Origin: Pseudomonadota bacterium
Lineage (GTDB): Bacteria; Myxococcota_A; UBA796; CAJQPC01
Length of the DNA: 64,000 nt
Assembly (NCBI GenBank): GCA_024228935.1
Contig: JAAESX010000349.1
Span: forward strand, 1-64,000
Direction: 5' to 3'
How positions within the stretch are numbered: position 1 is the first letter of the stretch; every line of letters starts with the position of its first letter. The notes under the pieces were generated by a model, which did no database searches, was not told the origin of the DNA, and saw nothing but the letters and a program-made list of their open reading frames with translations. Shown here in pieces: positions 49,491 to 57,072 of this stretch. The translations under genes and the position numbers were made by a program.

Positions 49491-51049
49491 GAGAGCTCCA
49501 GCGCTTGGGCCTTGGCCCATTTGTAGTTCGGCTTCCCGCTTGCGTGTCGGTTCAGGTCGGGCAGCACATGGACGGCCTTCGGGACCTTGTACCCGGCGAT
49601 GTGCTTGCGGCAGAAGTCATTGAGATCGTTCAGGTCCAGGTCATGGCCTTCGCGCTTCTGGACCAGCGCGGCGACCATCTGACCCCACTTCGGGTCGGGC
49701 AATCCGACCACCACGGCGTCGAACACCGAGGGGTGCGTCTTCAGCACCTCCTCGACCTCCTCGGGGAAGACCTTCTCGCCGCCCGTGTTGATGCAGCCGG
49801 AGCCGCGACCCAGGAACACGACGGTGCCGTCCTCGGCCAGCTTCGCCATGTCGCCGGGGATGACGTAGCGGACGCCGTCCCTCTCGAAGAACGTCTTCGC
49901 CGTCTTCTCGGGGTCGCCGTAGTACCCGAGCGGGATGTGCCCGAAGCGGGCCAGGCGGCCGATGGCGTCCGAGCCGGCCTCGATGCGGTTGAGGTCCTCG
50001 TCGAGGAGGCAGGTGTTGTCCTCGTCCATGATCCAGATGGCCTCGCCGTCCTCGTAGAATGCGGTGCCCTGGTGGCCCGTCTCCGAGGCCCCGAAGTTGT
50101 TCAGGATCATGCAGTTCGGCAGGTGCCTCTCGAGCTTCTCCCGGACCTCGCCGGTCAGGATGGCGCCGGCCGAGGCGACCGCGTCCAGCATCGAGAGGTC
50201 CCAGCGGTCGGGGTGCGCCTCGAGCAGGTCGGCGAGGGGGCGGGCCATCGCGTCGCCGACGACGTTGATGCAGCTCATGTCGTATTCGACGGCCAGACGC
50301 AGAGACTCCTCGGGGATGAAGCTGCGCCCGGGGACCAGCGCCGCGACCCCCCCGTTCAGGAGCGAGATCCAGCTGGCGAGCTGACCCGAGCCGTGGATCA
50401 TGGGCGCGGCCGGGTGGATGTTGATGCCCTCGCCGGCCTCGAGCGCATTCTTCGCGACGCCTTCCGGGGTGGCGATGGGGGTGCCACCCGGGTTCCCGCC
50501 CTTCAGGGCGGCGAAGAAGATGTCCTCGTGCCGCCACATCACGCCGCGCGGCATGCCGGTGGTGCCGCCGGTGTAGATGATGAAGAGCTCGTCTCCCGTT
50601 CTCGGCTGGAAGTTCCGCTCGGCGCTGGCCGCGGCCAGGGCGGCCTCGTAGGTGGGTCCGGGGTTCATCCGGACGGTCATCGCGGGCAGCCCCGCCGCCT
50701 CGACCTGGTCGGCCAGGTCCTCCTGGAAGACCAGGCCCTTCAGGTCGCCGTTGTCGTACACGTACGCGAGCTCGTGCCCGACGTAGCGGTAGTTCACGTT
50801 GATGGTGACCGCGCCGAGCTTCCAGGCGGCGAGCATGCACTCGATGTACTCGGCGCAGTTGTACAGGTAGAGACCGATGTGGTCGCCGCGGGAGATGCCC
50901 AACGATGTCAAGTGGTTGGCGAGGCGGGTGGCGCGCTCATCGAGCTGGCCGAACGTCAGGTCCGCGTCCCCGCAGACGACCGCGCGACGGTCCGGGATGG
51001 CGTCCGCGAGCGACTCGGTGAGGTCAGCGAGGTTGAAGGTGAGGCTCAT
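49487..51049 (-). CDS. fadD19: Steroid side-chain CoA ligase, FadD19-like
   Basis: A protein of 520 residues from an ATG overlapping the thiolase stop. It shows YTGGTTGMPRGVMWRHEDI, FGASETGHQG, GYYGDPEKTAKTF and GRGSGCINTGGEKVFPEEVEEVLKTHP, and a C-terminal IAGYKVPKAVHVLPDLNRHASGKPNYKWAK. The YTGGTTG-PKGVMWRHED and SINSGGEKVYPEEVE-like blocks match FadD19 (ChsD), which activates C26 steroid acids. The gene belongs to the SCP2-to-FadE28 operon. It would act after the P450 makes the C26 acid. FadD3-like and another ligase are encoded elsewhere. Confidence 0.86.
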   Translation of the reverse strand: MSLTFNLADLTESLADAIPDRRAVVCGDADLTFGQLDERATRLANHLTSLGISRGDHIGLYLYNCAEYIECMLAAWKLGAVTINVNYRYVGHELAYVYDNGDLKGLVFQEDLADQVEAAGLPAMTVRMNPGPTYEAALAAASAERNFQPRTGDELFIIYTGGTTGMPRGVMWRHEDIFFAALKGGNPGGTPIATPEGVAKNALEAGEGINIHPAAPMIHGSGQLASWISLLNGGVAALVPGRSFIPEESLRLAVEYDMSCINVVGDAMARPLADLLEAHPDRWDLSMLDAVASAGAILTGEVREKLERHLPNCMILNNFGASETGHQGTAFYEDGEAIWIMDEDNTCLLDEDLNRIEAGSDAIGRLARFGHIPLGYYGDPEKTAKTFFERDGVRYVIPGDMAKLAEDGTVVFLGRGSGCINTGGEKVFPEEVEEVLKTHPSVFDAVVVGLPDPKWGQMVAALVQKREGHDLDLNDLNDFCRKHIAGYKVPKAVHVLPDLNRHASGKPNYKWAKAQALELS

Positions 51050-52182
51050 GCTGGGCGCTCCGATCCGACGATCCACATGGAGAAGAACTGAGAGCCGCCG
51101 CCGTAGGCGTGGCCCATGGCGAGGCGGGCACCCTCGACCTGGTGGTCCCCCGCGGTTCCCCGCACCTGGCGCGCCGCCTCGAGAAAGCGCAGCATGCCGC
51201 TGGCGCCGATGGGGTTCGACGACAGGACCCCGCCGCTCATGTTGATCGGAAGGCGGCCTCCGAGGGCGGTCTCCCCGTTGTCGACGGCGCGCCAGCCGGA
51301 CTCGGCCAGACCCAGGTTCTCCAGCCACATCGGCTCGTACCAGGAGAAGGGCACGTAGAGCTCGGCGCAGTCGATGTCGGCCGGTGTGATGCCCGCCTCG
51401 CGGTAGCAGTCGGCGGCGCAGTCGGTCCCGGCGCGGGGGCTGACCTCGTCGCGGCCGGCGAACAGGAGCGGCTCGGTGCGCATCCCGGTGCCGTGGACCC
51501 AGGCGGGGTTCGGACACGGACCGGGATCGGCGGCCAGCACCATCGCGGCCGCGCCGTCGCTCGAGGGGCAGGTCTCCAGGTAGCGGACCGGGTCCCACAG
51601 CATCGGGGAGTTCCGCACCGATTCCAGAGAGATGTCCGGGAGCTTCAGGTGCGCGTACGGGTTCTTCAGCGCGTTCAGCCGGTCCTTGACCGCGACCTGG
51701 TGCCCGACGTGGTCCGGGGCCTGGGTCCGGTGGATGTACTCCCGGATGACCGGGGCGAAGTAGCCACCGGCGCCGGCCATGACCGGCGGCTGGAACGGGA
51801 AGGGCTGGGACAGCGCCCACATCGCGTTGGACTCGGACTGCTTCTCGTATGCGACGGTCAGTACGCGTTGGTGCACGCCCGAGCTGATGAGGTGGGACGC
51901 GACGACGGCCGTGCTCCCCCCGACGCTCCCGGCGGTGTGGACACGGAACATCGGCTTGCCCGAGGCACCCAAGGCGTCCGCCAGGAAGAGCTCGGGCTGG
52001 GCGACGCCCTCGAACATGTCGGGCGCCTTGCCCACGACCACGGCGTCGATGTCCGTCCAGTCGAGCTGAGCGTCATCGAGGGCGCGCTGGGCGGCCTCTC
52101 GCACGAGACCGGGCATCGAGACGTCGACGCGCTTGGCGGCGTGGTGGGTCTGGCCGATGCCGACGACGGCGCAGGGGGTCAT
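51046..52182 (-). CDS. Thiolase-like lipid-transfer/keto-acyl-CoA protein (Ltp3-like)
   Basis: A protein of 378 residues from an ATG at 52182. The thiolase-superfamily SCP-x type fold is seen in AVVGIGQTHHAAKRVDVSMPGLVREAAQRALDDAQL, HTAGSVGGSTAVVASHLI, ETCPSSDGAAAMVLA and MSGGVLSSNPIGASGMLRF. The expected nucleophile Cys is replaced by Ser/Gly in HTAGSVGG, so it is probably not a classical thiolase. Ltp-type proteins join DUF35 proteins to form retro-aldolases that remove the last side-chain fragment. Its neighbour is a second thiolase-like gene (ATGA overlap) and two OB-fold genes. GxP loop HAYGGGSQFFSMWIVG ends the protein. Confidence 0.78.
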   Translation of the reverse strand: MTPCAVVGIGQTHHAAKRVDVSMPGLVREAAQRALDDAQLDWTDIDAVVVGKAPDMFEGVAQPELFLADALGASGKPMFRVHTAGSVGGSTAVVASHLISSGVHQRVLTVAYEKQSESNAMWALSQPFPFQPPVMAGAGGYFAPVIREYIHRTQAPDHVGHQVAVKDRLNALKNPYAHLKLPDISLESVRNSPMLWDPVRYLETCPSSDGAAAMVLAADPGPCPNPAWVHGTGMRTEPLLFAGRDEVSPRAGTDCAADCYREAGITPADIDCAELYVPFSWYEPMWLENLGLAESGWRAVDNGETALGGRLPINMSGGVLSSNPIGASGMLRFLEAARQVRGTAGDHQVEGARLAMGHAYGGGSQFFSMWIVGSERPA

Positions 52183-53048
52183 GTCGCCTCCAGGCGGCAG
52201 ACGAGGTTCTGCTGGAGGCACGGGCCCTGGGTCGCATGGGCCACGGCCGAGGCGGCGCCGTCTCGCACCGAGCGTGTCGCCCGGGCGATGTTCGCCAGGC
52301 CCGAGACCATCGGGACGTTGCGTGAGCGGCTGCTCTCGACGCGTCCGGTCAGGCCGAGGGCCCTCGAGAGCAACGCCTCCTCGTGCGCGAAGGTGGCGTG
52401 CAGGTGCGCGATCTCGGCTCCGACCGCGCCGGTCTTCTCGGCGGCCAGGGACGCGGACCTGCACGTGGAGAGGTCGCGGAGCCCGGGGTCCATCGGATCG
52501 ATGCGGTGGTCGATGGCGGCGATGCGCGGGCCGTCTCCCTCGACGCGCAGCACGATGGCCGCGGCGCCGTCGCCGTGGGTGGCGCCCTCGAGGGGCCCGT
52601 CGAAGCCCATGGCCGAGCGCTGCAGACCGGCCAGGTCATCGGGCCGGACACCGAGCGGCTGGAGCGTGTACGGGTCGAGCTGGAGCGCGAGCACGTCGTC
52701 GGGATCTCCCAGCGAGGACTTGCCGAACGCGTACACCAGCGCGGTGTCCACGTCGCCGTGCTGCAGGCGGACCCAGGCCTCGTAGAGCGCCCAGGCCCCA
52801 TCCATCTCGACGTGGGACTCGCGGATGGGCGGCCAGGCGCCGATCCCGTCCAGGGCCATGACGAAGCTGAAGGGCCGGCCCATCGAGTAGTCGCTGCTGC
52901 CCGAGCAGGTGAAGCCGACGTCCTTCCGACCGATGCCGGCGTCGGCGAGAGCCGCGGCGGTGACCGCCTGGACCAGCTCGGCCTCGCTGCGGACGTCCTG
53001 GGCGACGAAGGGGAGCTCGGCGAAGCCGATGACGTGAACGGTCCTCAT
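52179..53048 (-). CDS. Thiolase-like protein (Ltp4-like)
   Basis: A protein of 289 residues from an ATG at 53048, shorter than full thiolases. The first half has VHVIGFAELPFVAQDVRSEAELVQAVTAAALADAGI, then TCSGSSDYSMGRPFSFVM; a later HGDGAAAIVLRVEG resembles the thiolase insertion. The C-terminal domain is truncated, and no clear His-Cys pair is present. In the mycobacterial cholesterol region the neighbouring ltp4-ltp3 genes are also paired beside an OB-fold gene. It likely forms a heteromeric complex with the gene at 51046, and with the DUF35 protein at 53045. Confidence 0.7.
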   Translation of the reverse strand: MRTVHVIGFAELPFVAQDVRSEAELVQAVTAAALADAGIGRKDVGFTCSGSSDYSMGRPFSFVMALDGIGAWPPIRESHVEMDGAWALYEAWVRLQHGDVDTALVYAFGKSSLGDPDDVLALQLDPYTLQPLGVRPDDLAGLQRSAMGFDGPLEGATHGDGAAAIVLRVEGDGPRIAAIDHRIDPMDPGLRDLSTCRSASLAAEKTGAVGAEIAHLHATFAHEEALLSRALGLTGRVESSRSRNVPMVSGLANIARATRSVRDGAASAVAHATQGPCLQQNLVCRLEAT

Positions 53049-53482
53049 CGGCTGGGCTCGAACCAGCGGATGGACGCCAGGGTGGGCTCGATGGGGTCCT
53101 TCCACACGGCGCGGACGCGCAGGCCCATGCGGACCTCGCTCACGTCGCATCCGCCGACCAGGTGCAGGAGTGGGGAGTCGCAGCCGTCCAGCATGATGTG
53201 GGCGCACGCATACGGCGGCGTCAGGAGCTGGCCCTCGAACGGGATGTTCACCACGCAGAAGGTGGTGACCTCGCCCTCCTGGGCGACCTCGACCTCCTCT
53301 TCGCAGAGCTCGGCGCAGGTCGGACAGGCGCCGCGAGGCGGCACGTAGACCTTGCGGCACGCCGGGCAGCGACGGCCCAGGAGCTTCTTCTCGAGGATGC
53401 CGGTCAGGAACCGGTCCGTCGTGGGCCCTGCTGGGACCTGATAGTCGAGCCGTACCGGCTGCTTGAAGCGCGTGATGCTCAC
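53045..53482 (-). CDS. DUF35 OB-fold protein with zinc ribbon
   Basis: A protein of 145 residues from a GTG at 53482. The rubredoxin-like zinc ribbon uses Cys39-x2-Cys42 and Cys53-x2-Cys56 (RRCPACRKVYVPPRGACPTC). The OB-fold follows, with GEVTTFCVVNIPFEGQLLTPPYACAHIML and LRVRAVWKD. Proteins like this bind acyl-CoA and partner with thiolase-like aldolases, as in the ChsH2(DUF35)-Ltp2 complex. It overlaps the Ltp4-like gene by 4 nt, consistent with a complex. A second, cysteine-free member is encoded immediately upstream. Confidence 0.82.
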   Translation of the reverse strand: MSITRFKQPVRLDYQVPAGPTTDRFLTGILEKKLLGRRCPACRKVYVPPRGACPTCAELCEEEVEVAQEGEVTTFCVVNIPFEGQLLTPPYACAHIMLDGCDSPLLHLVGGCDVSEVRMGLRVRAVWKDPIEPTLASIRWFEPSR

Positions 53483-53853
53483 GCGGTCCGCTCGAAGCAG
53501 GCGATGTCGTTGATGTGGCCGACACGCTCGTCGGACCAGCGGATGCGGACGCGGTCCCCGGTCTCCACCTGGCCGTCGATGCGGTGGAGCAGCGCGGTGT
53601 CCGCTCCATCCAGTCGGACCAGTGCCCAGCCGGGGCTGTGCGCCACGACGGCGCCCTCGTTCGCGACCGTGACCCAGCCGTCGGTGGCACGCCCAGTCTC
53701 TGGATCGTACTCCCGCGGTGGGACCAGGACGCGTCCGGAGTCGGTGCGCACACCCTCCACGCGCCGGTCGAGGAGACCGGTCAGGAACCGCCCGATGACG
53801 GGGCCCGTGCTTCGCTTGTAGGTGTACTCGAGGACGAACGGCGCGCTGCGCAT
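53479..53853 (-). CDS. DUF35 OB-fold protein lacking zinc-ribbon cysteines
   Basis: A protein of 124 residues. It begins like the neighbour (LEYTYKRSTGPVIGRFLTGLLDRRVEGV) but the zinc ribbon has degenerated: RTDSGRVLVPPREYDPETGR has no cysteines. The OB-fold strands VTVANEGAVVAHSPGWALVRLDGAD and VRIRWSDERVGHINDIACFE remain. It likely arose by duplication of the gene at 53045. A pseudo-subunit that structures a heteromeric thiolase/DUF35 complex would fit the two-by-two gene arrangement. It follows the SCP2 gene by 15 nt. Confidence 0.75.
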   Translation of the reverse strand: MRSAPFVLEYTYKRSTGPVIGRFLTGLLDRRVEGVRTDSGRVLVPPREYDPETGRATDGWVTVANEGAVVAHSPGWALVRLDGADTALLHRIDGQVETGDRVRIRWSDERVGHINDIACFERTA

Positions 53854-53868
53854 CCGCTGCGTCCCGAC

Positions 53869-54195
53869 CTAGTTGGTCGGGAAGATCTTCTGCATCTTCC
53901 GGGCGGCCGCGATGTTGCCTTCGACCTTCATCTTGCGCGTCATCACTGCCCGCAGGCCGTTCATCTCGCCGTTGACGATCTTGACCCAGTCCGCTTCCTT
54001 GGCCTGGATGGTCGAGGCCGGAGACGCGTGCTCGCCCTGGTTCACGTTCATCTCTCCGTCGTTCACGTGGACGTGCCACGTGCCGACGTCGAACTGGAAC
54101 TGGTAGACGGCGTCGACCCCCTTGCTCGCCTTCGGCACGAACCGAGCGCTCAGGGTGTCGAAGTAGTTCTGGACGCTGTCGATGCGGTCAGCCAT
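53869..54195 (-). CDS. SCP2-type sterol-binding domain protein
   Basis: A protein of 108 residues with the compact SCP-2 fold: FVPKASKGVDAVYQFQFDVGTWHVHVNDGEMNVNQGEHASPASTIQAKEADWVKIVNGEMNGLRAVMTRKMKVEGNIAAARKMQKIF in outline, where the pattern of strands, W-H-V-x-V-N-D-G and A-D-W-x-x-I-x-x-G is typical. It is a soluble lipid carrier. It is the first gene of the ten-gene side-chain operon, 29 nt from the operator at 54225-54238. A direct delivery role for sterol-CoA esters to the thiolase/DUF35 proteins downstream is likely but inferred. Confidence 0.83.
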   Translation of the reverse strand: MADRIDSVQNYFDTLSARFVPKASKGVDAVYQFQFDVGTWHVHVNDGEMNVNQGEHASPASTIQAKEADWVKIVNGEMNGLRAVMTRKMKVEGNIAAARKMQKIFPTN

Positions 54196-54224
54196 CGGGG
54201 GTCTCCGTTCGCGGTGCGGCTTGC

Positions 54225-54238
54225 TAGAACGTGTTTCA
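54225..54238. promoter_or_regulatory. KstR-type operator TAGAACGTGTTTCA (for the SCP2 operon)
   Basis: A variant of the palindrome with TTTCA at one end, still matching TNNAACNNGTTNNA. It lies 29 nt before the SCP2 start on the minus strand; its partner starts 28 bp away. Confidence 0.78.
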
Positions 54239-54252
54239 CTTTGCTCCAGAAG

Positions 54253-54266
54253 TAGAACACGTTCTA
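54253..54266. promoter_or_regulatory. KstR-type operator TAGAACACGTTCTA overlapping the SRPBCC stop codon
   Basis: A perfect palindrome whose last three bases (54264-54266) are the stop codon of the upstream SRPBCC gene. This is the only pair not lying between divergent genes; both sites serve the SCP2 operon, or read-through from the EchA19 operon is blocked here. Confidence 0.8.
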
Positions 54267-54692
54267 GCCGGGCCCTGCAACAAGGTGATCCCTCAAGTTC
54301 GTGCCCACGGCCTCCAACGAGGCCCGGATGGTCGAGCCGAAGAACAGCTGGACCATGGGACCGACCAGCCCCTCGACGATCTCGACGTTCCGGAAGGTGC
54401 AGCCGGTCTGGGTTGGGGTCAGCGTCTGGCAGCGCTCGCCGCGCATCAGGAACGGGACGGGGAACTCGATGGTCCAGCAGAGCGCTGTGCCGTCGGCTCG
54501 CGACACCCGGTGCACCCGCTTCATCTTCTGCCCGGCCAGGAGGACGTGGAGCGTCACGAGCGAGCCGACCTCGGGCAGCCCGACGACGCGCGGCGTGAGC
54601 GGGTTCCAGTCGGGGTAGGTCGAGAAGTCCCCGAGCACGGCCCAGGCCTCATCGACGGTGCACGCCAGCTCGATCGAGGTCTCGATGCGCAT
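54264..54692 (-). CDS. SRPBCC-family protein
   Basis: A protein of 142 residues from an ATG overlapping the ligase stop by one base. It has the helix-grip pattern: IETSIELACTVDEAWAVLGDFSTYPDWNPL at the start, VTLHVLLAGQKMKRVHRVSRADGTALCWTIEF in the middle and a C-terminal helix IVEGLVGPMVQLFFGSTIRASLEAVGTNLRDHL. It is the third SRPBCC protein of the regulon and the most similar to polyketide-cyclase-like proteins. The function is not known. Its stop codon lies inside the operator at 54253-54266. Confidence 0.72.
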   Translation of the reverse strand: MRIETSIELACTVDEAWAVLGDFSTYPDWNPLTPRVVGLPEVGSLVTLHVLLAGQKMKRVHRVSRADGTALCWTIEFPVPFLMRGERCQTLTPTQTGCTFRNVEIVEGLVGPMVQLFFGSTIRASLEAVGTNLRDHLVAGPG

Positions 54693-56203
54693 CAGATGCG
54701 CATGCGTCCTTCCCAGTAGGGATCCCGCAGGAGCCGCTTCTTCAGCTTGCCATTGGGCTCGCGAGGCAGGGCGTCGGTGAAGTCGAGCGTTCTCGGCACC
54801 TTGTAGCCAGCGATCTGTTCGCGGACCCAGGCCAGGATGGTCTCGTCCAGACCGATCTCGACCGGGCCGGAGACCTCGACGACGGCCTTCACCTGCTCGC
54901 CCCAGTCGTCGTCCGGGATGCCGAACACCGCGACGTCGAGGACGCGGGGGTGCATGACGAGCGCGGCCTCGATCTCGGCCGGGTAGATGTTGACCCCTCC
55001 GCTGATGATCATGTCGGCCTTCCGGTCACACAGGAAGAGGAAGCCGTCCGGATCCAGGTACCCGACGTCGCCGACGGTGAAGAAGCCGGGCACGTCCCAC
55101 GCCTTGGCTGTCTTCTCCTTGTCGCGGTGGTACTCGAAGCCCTGGGCCATCTTGATGTAGACGGTGCCGACCTCGTCCGGGCCGAGCTTGTTGCCGTCGT
55201 CGTCGTGGATGGCGATCTCGGCGCCTTGCCAGGGCCGACCGACCGTTCCGGGCTTCTTCTTCCAGTCCGCCGGTCCGACCATCGTCCCGCCGCCTTCGGT
55301 GGCCGCGTAGTACTCGTAGATGCAGTCGCCCCACCAGGCGAGCATCGCGTGCTTCACCGGCACCGGGCAGGGCGCAGCCGAGTGCACGATCGCCCGCAAG
55401 CTGCTGACATCGTAGGACTCTCGCCCCTGGTGCGCGAGCATGCGGATGAAGTGCGTCGGGACCATGTGCGAGGAGTCCACCCGGTAGCGCTGGATGCGCT
55501 CGAGCGTGCCTTCGGGCGTCCATGGGCCCATGACGATGAGCTTGTGCCCGAGGTGCAGGGCCGACGAGGCGAAGTACAGGACGGCCGTGTGGTAGAGCGG
55601 CGCGGAGACCAGGTGGACACCGCTGCCAGGGGTCAGGCCATACATCAGCAGGAACGCCGCATACGCCGAGACGACCGGCTCGGGTGGGGCCGGAGGCAGT
55701 GGTCGCTTGACGCCCTTGGGCTTGCCGGTCGTGCCCGAGGTGTAGTTCATGATGCCGCCGGCCATCCGGTCGGTGGGCGCGTCGGTGGATCCCGCGCGCA
55801 GCTCGTCGAAGGGGCGGAAGCCCTCGGCTTCGCCCGTGCAGAAGGACGGCAGGCCCGAGCCCGAGCACAGGCCCGCGTTCTCCGGCGAGCACACCATCAC
55901 CTTCGCCTCGGCGTCTTGGAGGATGTAGGCGACCTCGGGGGCGGCCAGGTGCCAGTTGACCGGGATGAGGTACAGCCCGATCTGGCTCGTGGCGAGGTAC
56001 AGCTCGAAGACCTCGCGGCCGTTGCCGAGCACCATCGCGACCGTGTCGCCGTGCGAGAGACCGAGCGCTCTCAGCGAGTTGGCGATGGCGTTGGCGTTCT
56101 CGCCGATCTCGGTCCCGGTGAACTCGTTGCCTTGCGGGTCGACCAGCGCGATGGCATCCGAAGCGGACTCGTAGAAGCTGAAGGTGGGCAGGTCCACGCT
56201 CAC
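54692..56203 (-). CDS. Acyl-CoA ligase of the AMP-binding family
   Basis: A protein of 503 residues from a GTG at 56203 overlapping the EchA19 stop. AMP-binding motifs are MNYTSGTTGKPKGVKRP, YYAATEGGGTMVGPADW, FFTVGDVGYLD, DRKADMIISGGVNIYPAEIE and PREPNGKLKKRLLRD with the C-terminal lysine. It differs from FadD3 and FadD19 in the region before the TSGTTG motif (IANSLRALGLSHGDTVAMVLGN). The substrate is unassigned: a sterol side-chain fragment or a propionate-type acid is plausible. It sits between EchA19 and an SRPBCC gene in the unit controlled by the operator at 57014-57027. Confidence 0.82.
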   Translation of the reverse strand: MSVDLPTFSFYESASDAIALVDPQGNEFTGTEIGENANAIANSLRALGLSHGDTVAMVLGNGREVFELYLATSQIGLYLIPVNWHLAAPEVAYILQDAEAKVMVCSPENAGLCSGSGLPSFCTGEAEGFRPFDELRAGSTDAPTDRMAGGIMNYTSGTTGKPKGVKRPLPPAPPEPVVSAYAAFLLMYGLTPGSGVHLVSAPLYHTAVLYFASSALHLGHKLIVMGPWTPEGTLERIQRYRVDSSHMVPTHFIRMLAHQGRESYDVSSLRAIVHSAAPCPVPVKHAMLAWWGDCIYEYYAATEGGGTMVGPADWKKKPGTVGRPWQGAEIAIHDDDGNKLGPDEVGTVYIKMAQGFEYHRDKEKTAKAWDVPGFFTVGDVGYLDPDGFLFLCDRKADMIISGGVNIYPAEIEAALVMHPRVLDVAVFGIPDDDWGEQVKAVVEVSGPVEIGLDETILAWVREQIAGYKVPRTLDFTDALPREPNGKLKKRLLRDPYWEGRMRI

Positions 56204-56988
56204 TCCCCCGAGAAGACCGGCTTGCGGCGCTCGGCGAATGCGCGTGGGCCCTCGCGAGCGTCCTTCGTCTCGAAGATGGGGCCGCCGAGCTTCAGCTCGA
56301 GGGCGAGCGCGTCCTCTTCGGACAGGTCTGCCCCGTCGTAGACCGAGCGCTTGATGGCCTGGACGGCGAGGGGGCCGTTGCCGGCGATGGTCGTGGCGAG
56401 CTCCTTGGCCGCATCCAGGGCGGCGCCGTCCTCGACGACCCGGCCGATGAGACCCCAGGAGAGCGCCTCGGCGGCGGACACGTGACGGCCGGTCAGCAGC
56501 ATCTCCAGGGCCAACGTCCGGGGGATCTGTCGCTGCAGACGGACGGTGCTGCCGCCGAGCGGGAACACGCCGAGGGCACACTCGGTCAGGCCGAACGTGG
56601 CGCCCTTCGCCGCCACGCGAATGTCCGTGGCCTGCAGGATCTCGGTCCCACCACCGAGCGCGAAGCCCTCGACAGCGCAGATCAACGGCTTGTCGAGGCG
56701 TCGGCTGCGCAACATCGATCGCCAGTGGAGCGTCGGCTCGTCCCGGAAGCGCTTGTGCCAAGGGTTGTCGGACTGATCGCTGTGCATGAGCTTCAGGTCG
56801 GCGCCAGCGCAGAAGTTGCCCCCGGCCCCGGTCAGGACGGCGACGCGAATGTCGGGATTGCGGTCGATCTCCTCCCATGCATCCGCCATTCGGGCGAGCA
56901 TCTCCAGGCTCCAGGCGTTCCGTGCCTGCGGGCGATTCATGGTGACGATGGCGACGTGATTCGCGACATCGAAGGTCAAGTGGCTCAT
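56200..56988 (-). CDS. echA19: Enoyl-CoA hydratase, EchA19-like
   Basis: A protein of 262 residues with a full crotonase core: VTMNRPQARNAWSLEML, the oxyanion loop GGNFCAGADLKLM, EGFALGGGTEILQATDIRVA, and ECALGVFPLGGSTVRLQRQIP with the acidic and glycine residues. The text and length are close to mycobacterial EchA19, which hydrates a steroid side-chain enoyl-CoA. The C-terminus reads ARE-GPRAFAERRKPVF, also found in EchA19. The gene leads the unit with the CoA ligase and is divergent from kstR. Its ATG is 25 nt from the operator at 57014-57027. Confidence 0.85.
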   Translation of the reverse strand: MSHLTFDVANHVAIVTMNRPQARNAWSLEMLARMADAWEEIDRNPDIRVAVLTGAGGNFCAGADLKLMHSDQSDNPWHKRFRDEPTLHWRSMLRSRRLDKPLICAVEGFALGGGTEILQATDIRVAAKGATFGLTECALGVFPLGGSTVRLQRQIPRTLALEMLLTGRHVSAAEALSWGLIGRVVEDGAALDAAKELATTIAGNGPLAVQAIKRSVYDGADLSEEDALALELKLGGPIFETKDAREGPRAFAERRKPVFSGE

Positions 56989-57013
56989 GGGACAGTGCTC
57001 CGAGAGGCTCTAC

Positions 57014-57027
57014 TAGAACATGTTCTA
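57014..57027. promoter_or_regulatory. KstR-type operator TAGAACATGTTCTA (for echA19)
   Basis: A perfect palindrome on the echA19 side of the divergent region that also carries the kstR start. It pairs with the site at 57049-57062, 35 bp away (start to start), the longest spacing in the set. Confidence 0.85.
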
Positions 57028-57048
57028 CTTTTCCTTAGCGCGCCAAAG

Positions 57049-57062
57049 TGAAACGTGTTCTA
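57049..57062. promoter_or_regulatory. KstR-type operator TGAAACGTGTTCTA (for kstR operon, autoregulatory)
   Basis: A variant with TGAAAC in place of TAGAAC but matching TNNAACNNGTTNNA. It ends only 4 nt before the first possible start of the regulator (GTG at 57067) and 10 nt before the ATG at 57073, implying that the repressor controls its own gene. Confidence 0.78.
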
Positions 57063-57072
57063 GTAGGTGGAT

